Origin: Acetobacteraceae bacterium | Lineage (GTDB): Bacteria; Pseudomonadota; Alphaproteobacteria; Acetobacterales; Acetobacteraceae | Reading direction: 5' to 3' | DNA: 64,000 nucleotides | Assembly: GCA_024280945.1 (NCBI GenBank) | Contig: JAMXLO010000096.1 | Coordinates: 16,891 to 80,890 of the forward strand | Shown here: one piece after another, positions 41,664 through 50,798 of the stretch | Position numbering within the stretch: position 1 is the stretch's first letter | Layout of the letters: each line of letters starts with the position of its first letter | Position numbers and translations under genes: made by a program | The notes under the pieces: generated by a model | Database searches by the model: none | What the model was told of the DNA's origin: nothing | What the model saw: the letters and a program-made list of their open reading frames with translations, nothing else

Positions 41664-42890
41664 ATGCTCTCGTCGTGCCGATGCCTGCTCCTGGGGGCCC
41701 TGCTCACGTTCTTTGTCGCATCCTGTGCCCCTAGACAGGCGGCTTTTTTCGACGAAGCGATTGCGCCAAAGCTGGGGCCCGAGGCGCCGCTGTTGCCGCT
41801 GTATCGCGCGCTGGCCTTCAGCCACAACGTGGTCATCCTACAGATTGGCGACAGCCATACCGCCAATGACAGTTTCAGCGGCAGGATGCGCGAACTGTTT
41901 CAGGCTCGCTTTGGTGATGCCGGTCGCGGCGTACTACCACCGGGAGCGGGTGCGCCGAACGCGGTGGATAAACCCCCACGTGTGTCGATTACACAGGAGG
42001 GTTGGTCGGTCGTAAGCAGCAGCGACCCCGATGCGCCCGGGCCATTCGGGATTGCCGGCCTGCGCCAGCATGCCGGTGGAGCGGCAACGATGACCCTGAC
42101 TGTCGATGACAGCAATGAGCTTGCCAATGTGCAAATCGAGCTGCTGCGCGGACCACGCGGCGGCACCATATTTGCTGCGCTGGAGCATGGCAGCCGCGCG
42201 GCGATCTCGACGAATGCACCAACCCAGAATGCCGCCTGGCAGCCGGTTCCACCCTCACCTGGAAGCCGTACGCTGGAAGTGGAGGCGCTGGGGGACGGAC
42301 CGGTCGATATGCTGGCATGGAGCATCGCGCGCGGCCGCCCCGGCGTCGTCTACGCGAACGTGGGTACGGTGGGCAGGTGGGACCCAACGATCATCCGCCA
42401 GGAACTGGATCACCTCAATCCGTCGGCGATCATCCTGACGTTCGGCACCGATGCCGGCTTCCGTGACAACATCGATGTTGCGGCGTACGGCAAAAACCTG
42501 GCTGCACGGCTGCGTCAACTACATGCGGCGGCGCCGCAGGCCGCGCTGCTGGTGCTGGGGCCACCCGATGCCTATCGACGCCGCCCGAGGCACAGCACAG
42601 TCCCTGTCGCCTGCGATAACTCCGATTGGACCGAGCCGCCGAACCTGGACGCGATCCGACAGGTAGAACGCGCCGTGGCTCCGCGTGAGAACGCGTATTT
42701 CTGGGACTGGCAGGCAGCGATGGGTGGACCGTGCAGCGTTCTGCGTTGGGCGCTGACGAAACCACCCATGGCTGCGGCGGATCGTGAGCATCTGCTCGCG
42801 CCCGGGTATCGGGCGTCAGCCGATGCTCTCTTTCGCACCATCATGAACGGCTACGAGCTCTACCAACAGGCCTTGCGCCCCACGTCCTGA
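41664..42890 (+). CDS. SGNH-hydrolase-like lipoprotein
   Basis: This 408-residue protein starts with a lipoprotein signal ('LLLGALLTFFVASCAP', lipidation at C21). It carries the SGNH/GDSL block I motif 'VVILQIGDSHTANDSFSG' (S64) and a late 'AADREHLLAPGY' that supplies the Asp-x-x-His pair. A block III-like 'IILTFGTDAGFRDN' has Asp where many members have Asn. GDSHT-type members often work on acetyl groups of peptidoglycan or exopolysaccharide. Its position 122 bases after a lytic transglycosylase gene supports a cell-wall role (for example an O-acetylesterase), but this is inference. ATG 41664 was chosen over GTG 41622 because the lipoprotein signal begins there. Confidence 0.8.
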   Translation: MLSSCRCLLLGALLTFFVASCAPRQAAFFDEAIAPKLGPEAPLLPLYRALAFSHNVVILQIGDSHTANDSFSGRMRELFQARFGDAGRGVLPPGAGAPNAVDKPPRVSITQEGWSVVSSSDPDAPGPFGIAGLRQHAGGAATMTLTVDDSNELANVQIELLRGPRGGTIFAALEHGSRAAISTNAPTQNAAWQPVPPSPGSRTLEVEALGDGPVDMLAWSIARGRPGVVYANVGTVGRWDPTIIRQELDHLNPSAIILTFGTDAGFRDNIDVAAYGKNLAARLRQLHAAAPQAALLVLGPPDAYRRRPRHSTVPVACDNSDWTEPPNLDAIRQVERAVAPRENAYFWDWQAAMGGPCSVLRWALTKPPMAAADREHLLAPGYRASADALFRTIMNGYELYQQALRPTS

Positions 42891-42947
42891 CCTGTCTCAG
42901 CTAGCATTTTCGCGTCACACTCGACGGGGAGCAGCAGGGGAACTCGG

Positions 42948-43547
42948 ATGTCAGACGCCACCACCATTCCGGCTCGCCGCGGCAAAGCAGCGTACGCCAC
43001 CGCAGGCCAGGTTATTCGCGTTATCAACACGCATGGCGAGCAGGTGGTGGATACCTGGGCATTCAATCGCCACGACCTGAGTGAATTCATGTCCATGGAG
43101 CACAGTCGGGCAACCATGCGCCGTCTCATCCCGCGCGTCGGCGACACGCTGCTGACCAACCGCAGGCGCCCGATGCTGACCGTGCTGGAGGATACCTCCG
43201 GCGGCATCCACGATACGCTTATGGCGGCATGCGATCGCTACCGATACCAAGAACTCGGCTGCACGGAATATCATGACAATTGTACGGACAACCTGGCGCA
43301 GGGTTTGGCCGAACTGGGATTGCAGCCACCGGAAACTCCGAGCCCCCTCAACCTTTTCATGAACATCCCCTGGACCATCGACGGCGCACTGTCGTTTGAG
43401 CCGCCAGTGTCCACGGCGCACAGCTACATCAGGCTGCGGGCAGAGATGGACCTGATCATCGCGTTCTCGGCGTGCCCACAGGATATCCTGCCAATCAACG
43501 GCAAGGCCGGGAAACCGACTGAGGCGCATTTCCAGATCGAACTTTGA
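42948..43547 (+). CDS. DUF1989 / urea-carboxylase-associated family protein
   Basis: This 199-residue protein belongs to the family found beside urea or guanidine carboxylases. The motifs 'VIRVINTHGEQVVDTWAFN', 'MSMEHSRATMRRLIPRVGDTLLTNRRRPML' and 'CTEYHDNCTDNLAQGL' are characteristic. Paired members (CgdA/CgdB) act as carboxyguanidine deiminase, but here only one chain is present and no carboxylase is in the window. The cysteines and histidines of the CTEYHDNC segment may bind a metal. It lies near an oxoprolinase-like enzyme, an OPT transporter and a ureohydrolase, hinting at nitrogen salvage. It converges on the OPT gene with 31 bases between stops. Confidence 0.85.
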   Translation: MSDATTIPARRGKAAYATAGQVIRVINTHGEQVVDTWAFNRHDLSEFMSMEHSRATMRRLIPRVGDTLLTNRRRPMLTVLEDTSGGIHDTLMAACDRYRYQELGCTEYHDNCTDNLAQGLAELGLQPPETPSPLNLFMNIPWTIDGALSFEPPVSTAHSYIRLRAEMDLIIAFSACPQDILPINGKAGKPTEAHFQIEL

Positions 43548-43578
43548 TGCAGAGACGCTGAACCCAGAATGCGCGTCC

Positions 43579-45204
43579 TTATTTGAACGTGGCTTTCCAT
43601 GTGGACGTAAAGAAGGCGAACAGCGCATCACCAGCAATCACACCGGCGCCAAAGACCTCCATGCCTTCTGCGTTGGCGAAGCGCTCCCACACAGCGCGAC
43701 AGGCAATGCCCAGCAGCACTGCCCAACCGGCCAGCGGAAATGGAATCAGCAATCCGGTGGAAAGGAGAACGCCCAACTGCCGTCGAGGTCCTCCGAGGAA
43801 CTGGATGATCGCGCCGGGGATCGCCCATAGTGCAAGCGACCACGCGACGTCGGACGATGCGCCAGCCTTGATCGTCGCGACATAGACGCGGTCGACCGGT
43901 GCGACCAGGTTCTGCGCGAAGAAACCTGGGTAGGCGATCAGCACGACGATACCGGCGACCACGAAGGCGAACATTGCGGCAAGAAGCTGCTGGCGGCGAC
44001 CGTCGCGTTCGAAGTCCGGATCGCCGCCATAGCCACGCAGCATGAAGCCAGCCTTCAGGTCGTAGCCCATGTCGGCAAAGGCTGGTCCGGTGGCAGCGGA
44101 GAAGCCGACCAGCAGCGCCAGCGCGACGGGTGGAAAGCCAATCAGCATGCCGATCACCAGCGTGATAAGCGCCACCGCGAAAGCTGGAAACCAGCCGGAA
44201 TGCATCGCCGCAAGCCCGACGATGAGTTCGTGCACCAGCGCAGCAAAGGCGGCGTAGACCAGGAACAACACCAGCATGCCAACGGAAAGCTGCGCCGCCA
44301 GGCCACCAAGCAGCGCGATCAACAAAGCAACGACCAGATACGCCAGGCTGCCCATACCAAGCGAGTGCCGGACCTCGGCTGGCGTGCGCGTTGCGCCGTC
44401 CCTATCGGTATGCGCTGTGCGTTTGCCAAGAATGATGATGGCCACCTGGACCAAAGCCACGATGCCGGCGCCGACCATCATGCCGTGTGGCACGTACGCC
44501 TTGGCGATATCACCGCCGGGGAACACGCCGCCAAACAGCAGGGTCGAGTAGCCGCGCAGCAGCAGGCCGACACCGAACATCGACAACGCCCAGATATTGC
44601 CGATGAATGCCACACCAAACGCCGACATCACGGCTGGCGCGATCAGCCAGTTGCCGAAAATACCGACCAGCACGCCAATGCCGAGTACCACCGCCTTGCG
44701 ACCGCCTTCATCACCGGCGCGAATCGCTTCGGCTGCCGCCGCCCCGGGGGGCCACGCGCCGGTGGCTGGGAATACTTCGGAATCGAACATGCGGTACAGC
44801 ATGTAGCCGTCGATCAGCATCGCCAGGAACACGCCGGCGAACAGCGCGGGAACCAGGTCGGGACGGCCGAGGACGAATGGGATACCGATGGGCAGCATCA
44901 GTGCATTGCCCGCGCCGAAGGTGGCTGCCGAAATTGCGCTCTGCGCGAGATTCTGCACGTGAATCGAACGATACCGCATGAACACGCTGAGCGGGATGCG
45001 CGCAAGGGCCATGCCGGCGAGTGCGCCGATCAGTGACGTATTCGCCGTGATACCGAGGGTGACGATGAGCTGAACGCCAATGATGGCGCCGACGACGCAG
45101 AGTGGCGCGATCAGCAGGAGCGACCCGAGCTCGATGAAACGGGGATGTATGCGCGTGCCCGGTCTCGTTGCCGCAGTCGTCCGGTCTACTGCCAGATCGC
45201 TCAT
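43579..45204 (-). CDS. OPT family transporter (oligopeptide or metal-chelate type)
   Basis: This 541-residue integral membrane protein has roughly fourteen hydrophobic segments. The sequence around 'IGIPFVLGRPDLVPALFAGVFLAMLIDGYML', 'GNWLIAPAVMSAFGVAFIGN' and 'FPPVALALLVGFSAATGPAFADMGYDLKAG' matches the bacterial OPT group. OPT proteins import peptides, glutathione-type compounds or metal chelates with protons. The gene starts only 18 bases after the HyuAB-type gene in the same direction, so they form one operon. Import of peptides or gamma-glutamyl/oxoproline compounds for that enzyme is a reasonable inference; the actual substrate is unknown. Confidence 0.85.
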   Translation of the reverse strand: MSDLAVDRTTAATRPGTRIHPRFIELGSLLLIAPLCVVGAIIGVQLIVTLGITANTSLIGALAGMALARIPLSVFMRYRSIHVQNLAQSAISAATFGAGNALMLPIGIPFVLGRPDLVPALFAGVFLAMLIDGYMLYRMFDSEVFPATGAWPPGAAAAEAIRAGDEGGRKAVVLGIGVLVGIFGNWLIAPAVMSAFGVAFIGNIWALSMFGVGLLLRGYSTLLFGGVFPGGDIAKAYVPHGMMVGAGIVALVQVAIIILGKRTAHTDRDGATRTPAEVRHSLGMGSLAYLVVALLIALLGGLAAQLSVGMLVLFLVYAAFAALVHELIVGLAAMHSGWFPAFAVALITLVIGMLIGFPPVALALLVGFSAATGPAFADMGYDLKAGFMLRGYGGDPDFERDGRRQQLLAAMFAFVVAGIVVLIAYPGFFAQNLVAPVDRVYVATIKAGASSDVAWSLALWAIPGAIIQFLGGPRRQLGVLLSTGLLIPFPLAGWAVLLGIACRAVWERFANAEGMEVFGAGVIAGDALFAFFTSTWKATFK

Positions 45205-45222
45205 TTGCTTGCCCCCGTTGTA

Positions 45223-48200
45223 TTATTCCGCGGCTTTGCCGGCAGCGATCTGCAGGCCGTAGTCGCGTTCAGCGGCTTCCGGCGACACGATGCCTTCTGC
45301 CACGTCGTGTTCCACCCGGGAGGTCGGCCGCGCGCGGGGATCGCCGAATCCAGCGCCGCCCGCCAGCTGCACCTCCACGATCTGATCGGCGCGTGTCAGC
45401 GTAACCAGTTCACCCGTCCCGCAGTCATGCACCACGTTCCCATCGCGATCGAGCACGGCGCCGCGCACGCCACCGCCCGCCATGCCTCCGTGCAGGCCCT
45501 GCACCGTGACACCGACGCCCTCTGGATAAACCGATGCCAAAGTCGGCAGTCCATCATCGTGCAGCTTGCGCAGCCGCGTTCGCACGCCACAGCCGCCGCG
45601 ATGCTCACCTGGGCCGCCCGAGTCAGCGACAAACGACTTTTCCAACACCAGTACCGGGGCGCGCGCCTCCATCAGTTCCACCGAGGTGTTGGCGGCGGAT
45701 GTCGGATAGAGCAGAGCTGATTTGCCGTCACCCTGTTGCGACGCGCCCTGGCCGGCACCCATGAAGAAATGGTCGGCGTAGACATAGCCATTCGCTTCCC
45801 GGCCATAGACGTTTATCGCGACCGGCAAGCCGGTCGCCGCCTGCACCAGCGCCGGGGCGGCCTCCGCCAATGCACGAAAGATGTTAGGCGCAATGTACCA
45901 GCCGACGCGCGTGCGCAGGTTCACCGATGCTGGCTTGGTGCAGTTGAGGATGGAACCTTCGGGAGCCTTCACGGTGAATGGCCGATAGCAACCGGCGTTG
46001 CTGCGCACTTGCGGGCTGAGAAGGCATTTCATCGGGTACGTCGCATGCGCCGCCGTGTAACTGTATGTGCAATTCAGCCCGCCTTGCGGCAATTGCGCTG
46101 GCGCACCCGCGAAGTCGAGTTCGATCTCATCTCCCTGGACGGTGAGCTTCAGCGGATAACTCAGCTTCTCGCCGAGAGGGTTGTTCCAGACCTCCGAGCG
46201 GTAGATGCCGTCCGGCAAACCATGGATCGCCTGACGCATGGCGGTTTCGGCGCGCGTCTGCACCACGTGGGCGAGTGCGCGCAGGTCGTGCATGCCGTAC
46301 TCGTCCATGAAAGCCAGTAGCCGTTCAGCGCCCAGTGTGTTGGCGGCGATGAAGGAGTGGATGTCACCCAGCACCTCTTCGTGCTTACGCACGTTCTCGG
46401 CGATCAGAGTGAACAGGTCATGGTTCGGCACGCCCGCGCGGTACAGCATCATCGGCGGGATCTGGAGGCCTTCCTCGTAGATCTCGCGTGCACGCAGACT
46501 GTCCTTTGTGCCACCGATGTCGCCGACGTGTCCGACCGTCCCTGTCAGTGCCACGAGGGCGCCGCTACGGAACACCGGCGTGACCACAGCAATGTCGAAC
46601 AGATGGCCGGCACATAGCCACGGGTCATTGGTCACCAGAACGTCGCCAGGCTGCAGCGTCTCGGGCGGGAATTTGTCCAGCAGTGCCTTCACGGCACGCG
46701 GCAGAGTCAGATTGAAGACGGGCATCGCGCGTGGCGAATGCGCAAGCGAGTCGCCGCGTGCATCCAGCAGGTCACAGGCGAAGTCCTGCGCCTCTGAGAC
46801 GATCAGCGAGAACGCGGTACGGCAGATCGTCTGCCACATCTCCTCGACCACGGTGACCAGGCGGCTCCACATGATTTCGAGCGAAACCGGATCTGCTTCG
46901 ATCAATGCTGCTGCCTGGTCGATGGGTGTGTCGGCCGTGACACGCGCCGTGGGGGCGACTGCAACGCCGACGTCGATCATCAGCGTGCCGCTGACATCGA
47001 CCGTGACGCTGTCGCCGGGTGGAACGACTGTCGTGGCCTCGCGCTCTTCGATGATGGCAGGGCCCGCGATGCTGGCGCCAGGCGTGAGCGTGTAACGATC
47101 ATAGATCGGCGTATCGACGAAGCTGCCGTCGAACCAGGCCGGGCGGGTACCCTTCTGCGCGGCGTCCGAGGCCCGAACGCCGGCTTCGGTGAGCGAGAGT
47201 TGTGGCAATGGCCCGCGGCAACGGACGCGGAACGACACCGCCATCACCCCGACGCCCTCATAGACTGTTGTATATCGCGCCGCATAGGCGGTGGCGAAGG
47301 CTGTGCGGATCGCCGGCATGGTCGCAGCCGTGATCGGCCCGTCAGGCAGCGGCACGGTGATCTCGTGCATCTGCCCTTCCAGGCGCATGTCCGCCAGGCG
47401 TTCGGTGACAATCTCCGGCTGATCGATCAGGCGCGCAGAGGCGGCTGCGGTGAGTTCGTGCAAGATGCTATCGATTGTCGCCGCCGCTTCTGGTGCGTCG
47501 AGCCGGATTGGATGACTGCGCACCTGCTCGAACGAGAGCGGGGCGGCGAGGAAGCCAAGCGCCGATGCAGCGCCGGACGCCGGCGGAATCAGCACCTGCT
47601 TCACACCTAGAACGCGTGCCACCTCCGCGGCATGTGCCGGCCCGGCGCCGCCGAAGCCGACCATGGCATAGGTGCGCGGGTCCTTGCCCTTTTCGACGAT
47701 ATGAATGCGCGCTGCGGCAGCCATGTTCTCTACCACCATGCGGTGGATGCCCCACGCCGTATCGAGTGCGGTGAGACCGAGCGCGGCGCCCACTCTTGCC
47801 AGCGCCTGTTCCGCTGCACCGCGGTCGAGTGGCATTCGGCCCCCCAGGAAGAACCCAGGGTCGTAATAGCCAAGCAGCAGGTTGGCATCGGTCACTGTCG
47901 GTTCGGTGCCGCCGCGCGCGTAGCACGCCGGTCCCGGATCGGCACCCGCGGAATGCGGGCCGACTCGCAGCAGCCCGACCTCGTCGATCGAGGCGATCGA
48001 GCCACCGCCGGCGCCGATCTCGATCATGTCGATCACCGGGGCCTTGATCGTCAAACCCGAGCCCTTCTTGAAGCGATGCACACGTGCCGCTTCCATCATC
48101 GGTGCAATTTCGGCGCGACCGTCCTCGATCAGGCAAGCCTTTGCAGTGGTGCCGCCCATGTCGAACGAGATCACGTCCCGCTTGCCGGTCGCTGCGCCAA

Positions 48201-49032
48201 AGAAAGCGGTCGCAAGACCCCCGCCGGCGGGACCGCTTTCCAACATGCGGATCGGAAAGTCTCGCGCGGTCTCCGGCGACAGCAGCCCGCCCGCAGAGTG
48301 CATGAACCGTAGCTCGCCGCGGAAGCCACGCGCGTGCAACTCGCGCTCCAGCTTTGCGATATAGCGGCTCATCAGCGGCTGCACGTAGGCGTTGGCGCAG
48401 GTGGTGTTACAGCGCTGGTACTCCCACAGCTCCGCCACCACGTCGGATGAGATCGACACGGCAATATCGGGGAATGCGGCGCGCACCACGTCAGCTGCGG
48501 CCCGTTCATGCGCCGGATTGCGGTAGGCATGCAGGAAGCAGATGGCGATCGCCTCGATGCCGTCGGCGATCAGGCGGTGCGCCACCGCACGCACCTCGGC
48601 CGGATCGAGAGGTGTCAGCACGTTGCCGTCGCGGTCCATGCGCTCAGCCACTTCCAGGCGGTGACGGCGCGGCACCAGCGGCTCGGGGAATTTTAGGAAG
48701 AGGTCGTAGATGTCATAGCGCTGCTCGGTGCCCATCTCGAGGATGTCGCGAAACCCGCGTGTGGTGATCAGCCCGAGACATGCGCCGCTACGCTCGATCA
48801 ACGCGTTGGTGACCAGGGTCGTGCCGTGCACGACGTCGCCGATGTCGGCCAATGTCAGGCCGGCGGCTTGCAGCAGCTCGGAGAGTCCCTGCAATGCTCC
48901 GACCGACGGGTCATGCGGTGTCGTCAGGCACTTATGCAGCCGGATTTCCGAACGTTTCGTATCCAACAAAATAAAATCGGTGAACGTCCCACCGATGTCG
49001 AAGCCGATCCGGTAGCGAGTGAGACTGATCAT
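45223..49032 (-). CDS. Fused hydantoinase A/B (5-oxoprolinase-like) ATP-dependent hydrolase
   Basis: At 1269 residues this protein joins HyuA (about 1-690) and HyuB (about 700-1260), as in eukaryotic 5-oxoprolinase and some bacterial fusions. The ATP-binding parts are 'GFDIGGTFTDFILLD' and 'FDMGGTTAKACLI', with 'GAGGGSIA' and 'HSAGADPGPACYARGG' following. The HyuB half has 'TNDPWLCAGHLFDIAVVTP' and 'VGHVGDIGG'. Members open 5-oxoproline, hydantoins or related cyclic amides using ATP, or carboxylate ketones in the acetone-carboxylase branch. The fusion and the downstream OPT gene favour oxoproline or hydantoin. The start at ATG 49032 lacks a strong ribosome binding site. It may share a transcript with the PfpI-like gene 67 bases upstream. 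Confidence 0.92.
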   Translation of the reverse strand: MISLTRYRIGFDIGGTFTDFILLDTKRSEIRLHKCLTTPHDPSVGALQGLSELLQAAGLTLADIGDVVHGTTLVTNALIERSGACLGLITTRGFRDILEMGTEQRYDIYDLFLKFPEPLVPRRHRLEVAERMDRDGNVLTPLDPAEVRAVAHRLIADGIEAIAICFLHAYRNPAHERAAADVVRAAFPDIAVSISSDVVAELWEYQRCNTTCANAYVQPLMSRYIAKLERELHARGFRGELRFMHSAGGLLSPETARDFPIRMLESGPAGGGLATAFFGAATGKRDVISFDMGGTTAKACLIEDGRAEIAPMMEAARVHRFKKGSGLTIKAPVIDMIEIGAGGGSIASIDEVGLLRVGPHSAGADPGPACYARGGTEPTVTDANLLLGYYDPGFFLGGRMPLDRGAAEQALARVGAALGLTALDTAWGIHRMVVENMAAAARIHIVEKGKDPRTYAMVGFGGAGPAHAAEVARVLGVKQVLIPPASGAASALGFLAAPLSFEQVRSHPIRLDAPEAAATIDSILHELTAAASARLIDQPEIVTERLADMRLEGQMHEITVPLPDGPITAATMPAIRTAFATAYAARYTTVYEGVGVMAVSFRVRCRGPLPQLSLTEAGVRASDAAQKGTRPAWFDGSFVDTPIYDRYTLTPGASIAGPAIIEEREATTVVPPGDSVTVDVSGTLMIDVGVAVAPTARVTADTPIDQAAALIEADPVSLEIMWSRLVTVVEEMWQTICRTAFSLIVSEAQDFACDLLDARGDSLAHSPRAMPVFNLTLPRAVKALLDKFPPETLQPGDVLVTNDPWLCAGHLFDIAVVTPVFRSGALVALTGTVGHVGDIGGTKDSLRAREIYEEGLQIPPMMLYRAGVPNHDLFTLIAENVRKHEEVLGDIHSFIAANTLGAERLLAFMDEYGMHDLRALAHVVQTRAETAMRQAIHGLPDGIYRSEVWNNPLGEKLSYPLKLTVQGDEIELDFAGAPAQLPQGGLNCTYSYTAAHATYPMKCLLSPQVRSNAGCYRPFTVKAPEGSILNCTKPASVNLRTRVGWYIAPNIFRALAEAAPALVQAATGLPVAINVYGREANGYVYADHFFMGAGQGASQQGDGKSALLYPTSAANTSVELMEARAPVLVLEKSFVADSGGPGEHRGGCGVRTRLRKLHDDGLPTLASVYPEGVGVTVQGLHGGMAGGGVRGAVLDRDGNVVHDCGTGELVTLTRADQIVEVQLAGGAGFGDPRARPTSRVEHDVAEGIVSPEAAERDYGLQIAAGKAAE

Positions 49033-49099
49033 TCGAAAATCCCATGCGAGGCTCCCGATTGTGCTTGCTCGCTACCGGAGGCTCAAGCCCTGTAGCCAC

Positions 49100-49666
49100 T
49101 TATGCGGCCTGACGGTGGTGCGGAGCCTGGCTGAACAACGCGATCATGCCGCGGTTGAAAGCCGGGATATCGTCGGGCTTGCGGCTGGTGATCAGGTCGC
49201 CGTCCCGCACCACCGCCTCATCAACCCACTGCGCGCCGGCGTTGACCAGATCGGTCCTCAGAGACGGCCACGAGGTCATCCGGCGACCTTTTGCGACTCC
49301 AGCCTCGATCACGGTCCACGGGCCGTGACAGATCGCCGCGACCGGCTTGCGTGCCTCGAAGAATGCCTTCACGAACGCAACCGCCTGCGGGATCATCCGA
49401 AGCTTGTCAGGATTGATGACGCCGCCTGGCAGCATCAAAGCGTCAAATCGTTCAGGCTTGGCATCTTCCAGAGTAAGGTCCACTGCGACCTCGTCGCCCC
49501 ATTCGGTGAATTTCCAGCCGCGGATCTTGCCTCGCTTCGGCGCGACCACGCGCGTGTTTGCACCGGCCTCGTCCAAGGCCTGCCGGGGCTGCATCAACTC
49601 GACCTGCTCGAAGCCATCTGTCGCGAGTATTGCGACCTTGAGGCCCTTGAGGTTTTCGCCTGCCAT
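49100..49666 (-). CDS. PfpI/DJ-1 family protein (glyoxalase/deglycase-like)
   Basis: This 188-residue protein has the class I amidotransferase-like fold of PfpI. The nucleophile elbow is C113-H114 in 'VAAICHGPWTVIEAG', and 'LMLPGGVINPDKLR' and 'GFEQVELMQP' (with the conserved glutamate) are present. Family members are glyoxalases, deglycases, chaperones or peptidases. The start was set at ATG 49666 because GAGGAG precedes it and the domain starts there; the longer frame enters the divergent ureohydrolase. It is divergent from the ureohydrolase, with a structured inverted-repeat region between them, and is followed by the HyuAB gene. Confidence 0.9.
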   Translation of the reverse strand: MAGENLKGLKVAILATDGFEQVELMQPRQALDEAGANTRVVAPKRGKIRGWKFTEWGDEVAVDLTLEDAKPERFDALMLPGGVINPDKLRMIPQAVAFVKAFFEARKPVAAICHGPWTVIEAGVAKGRRMTSWPSLRTDLVNAGAQWVDEAVVRDGDLITSRKPDDIPAFNRGMIALFSQAPHHRQAA

Positions 49667-49694
49667 TGGGCACTCCTCTGCTTCTGTGTCTCCA

Positions 49695-49770
49695 TCTCCA
49701 ACGGGGTACGGATTGTTCGGTTCGCGGATGTTGAACGCCAGCGGCCCGTGGCGCAGAACAATGTTGGAGA
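49695..49770. promoter_or_regulatory. Multi-stem inverted-repeat structure in a divergent leader region
   Basis: GAACAATGTTGGAGA (49756-49770) pairs over all 15 bases with TCTCCAAC (49695-49702) and ATTGTTC (49712-49718), which are separated by a 9-base bulge. Inside this long helix two more stems can form: GTTC/GAAC (49720-49723 with 49733-49736) and GCCA/TGGC (49737-49740 with 49749-49752). The result is a three-way-junction shape. It lies just before the ureohydrolase ribosome binding site (49780-49784) and just upstream of the PfpI-like start on the other strand. It could be a cis-regulatory RNA or a large operator. No known riboswitch class was recognised. Confidence 0.5.
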
Positions 49771-49792
49771 AGCCGCACAGGAGGATTCGCCA

Positions 49793-50782
49793 ATGGATCC
49801 GATCAAACGCCCCAACCGCTATCGGGAAATGGCCGACCCACAGGCACGGCCGCGCTATACCGGCATCCCGACATTCTTCCGTGCGCCGCACACCGAGTCG
49901 CTGGCCGATGTGGACATCGGCGTGATCGGCGTGCCGTACGACGGTGGCGTCACGAATCGGACAGGCGCTCGTCATGGGCCACGGGCGGTTCGCGACCAGT
50001 CTTCGTTGCTGCGACGGTTACACCCGCACGGCATTGCGCCCTTCGATGTGGCGCGAGTGCGCGATCTGGGGGATTGCTGGATCGAACAGCCTTATGAGCT
50101 GGAGGGCGCGCTCGCCGAGATCGCCGTCTTCTACCAGACGATCGTTGCAGCCAGGGTCACGCCGTTGTCGGTCGGCGGCGATCATTCGATCAGTCTGCCG
50201 ATCCTGCGTGCCGTCGCCGCGGAACGGCCCGTCGGCATGATCCACATAGACGCGCACTGCGATACCGGCGATGACTATCTGGGATCGCGTTTCCATCATG
50301 GGGCACCGTTCCGACGCGCGACCGAGGAAGGGCTGCTGGATCCGCAACGGGTCATCCAGATCGGCATCCGCGGAACGACCAACGATCCGGACATGTGGGG
50401 GTTCAGTACGCGGTCCGGCATGCGTGTGCTGGCGATGGAGGAATTCCATGACAGGGGCTGGCACTACGCCGCGGAGGAGGCGCGTCGCGTCGCCGGAGGC
50501 GGGCCCACCTATTTGTCGTTCGATATCGATAGCCTCGACCCGTCACAGGCGCCTGGCACCGGTACGCCCGAGGCCGGGGGTATCACTGCGCTGGAAGCGC
50601 TGCGGCTGCTGCGTGTGCTCCGTGGCATCGACTTTGTCGGTGGCGACCTGGTCGAGGTCTCGCCGCCGTTCGACGTCGGGACACTGACGTCGTTCAACGG
50701 CGCATCGATACTCTTCGAGATACTTTGCCTGCTGGTCGAGGCTTGGCAGAAGCGGGTACAGGTGGCGTCGCGAGGCAGGTAG
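49793..50782 (+). CDS. Ureohydrolase (agmatinase/guanidino-acid hydrolase family)
   Basis: This 329-residue enzyme hydrolyses a guanidino group to urea with a two-metal site. All six ligands are visible: H131 in 'SVGGDHSISLP', D153, H155 and D157 in 'MIHIDAHCDTGDDY', and D244 and D246 in 'YLSFDIDSLDP'. 'SQAPGTGTPEAGG' follows as in agmatinase, guanidinobutyrase and guanidinopropionase. The substrate cannot be told from these motifs; arginase is less likely. CAGGAGG precedes ATG 49793; the much longer upstream frame reads antisense through the PfpI gene and was rejected. The neighbourhood (HyuAB, DUF1989, OPT) suggests use of amidine or guanidine nitrogen. Confidence 0.92.
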   Translation: MDPIKRPNRYREMADPQARPRYTGIPTFFRAPHTESLADVDIGVIGVPYDGGVTNRTGARHGPRAVRDQSSLLRRLHPHGIAPFDVARVRDLGDCWIEQPYELEGALAEIAVFYQTIVAARVTPLSVGGDHSISLPILRAVAAERPVGMIHIDAHCDTGDDYLGSRFHHGAPFRRATEEGLLDPQRVIQIGIRGTTNDPDMWGFSTRSGMRVLAMEEFHDRGWHYAAEEARRVAGGGPTYLSFDIDSLDPSQAPGTGTPEAGGITALEALRLLRVLRGIDFVGGDLVEVSPPFDVGTLTSFNGASILFEILCLLVEAWQKRVQVASRGR

Positions 50783-50798
50783 CAACGTGCGACCTCGA

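Noticed and set aside
42948..43547. Carboxyguanidine deiminase subunit
   Set aside because: The known enzyme needs two DUF1989 chains and a carboxylase nearby; only one chain is present, so the specific name was not used.
49695..49770. Guanidine riboswitch (classes I, II or III)
   Set aside because: The expected conserved loops (such as paired ACGR loops for class II) are absent, so only an unclassified structure is reported.
49019..49792. A 587-codon plus-strand frame that extends the ureohydrolase upstream
   Set aside because: The extra 258 codons are antisense to the PfpI-like gene and show no ureohydrolase homology; the ribosome binding site before 49793 decides the start.
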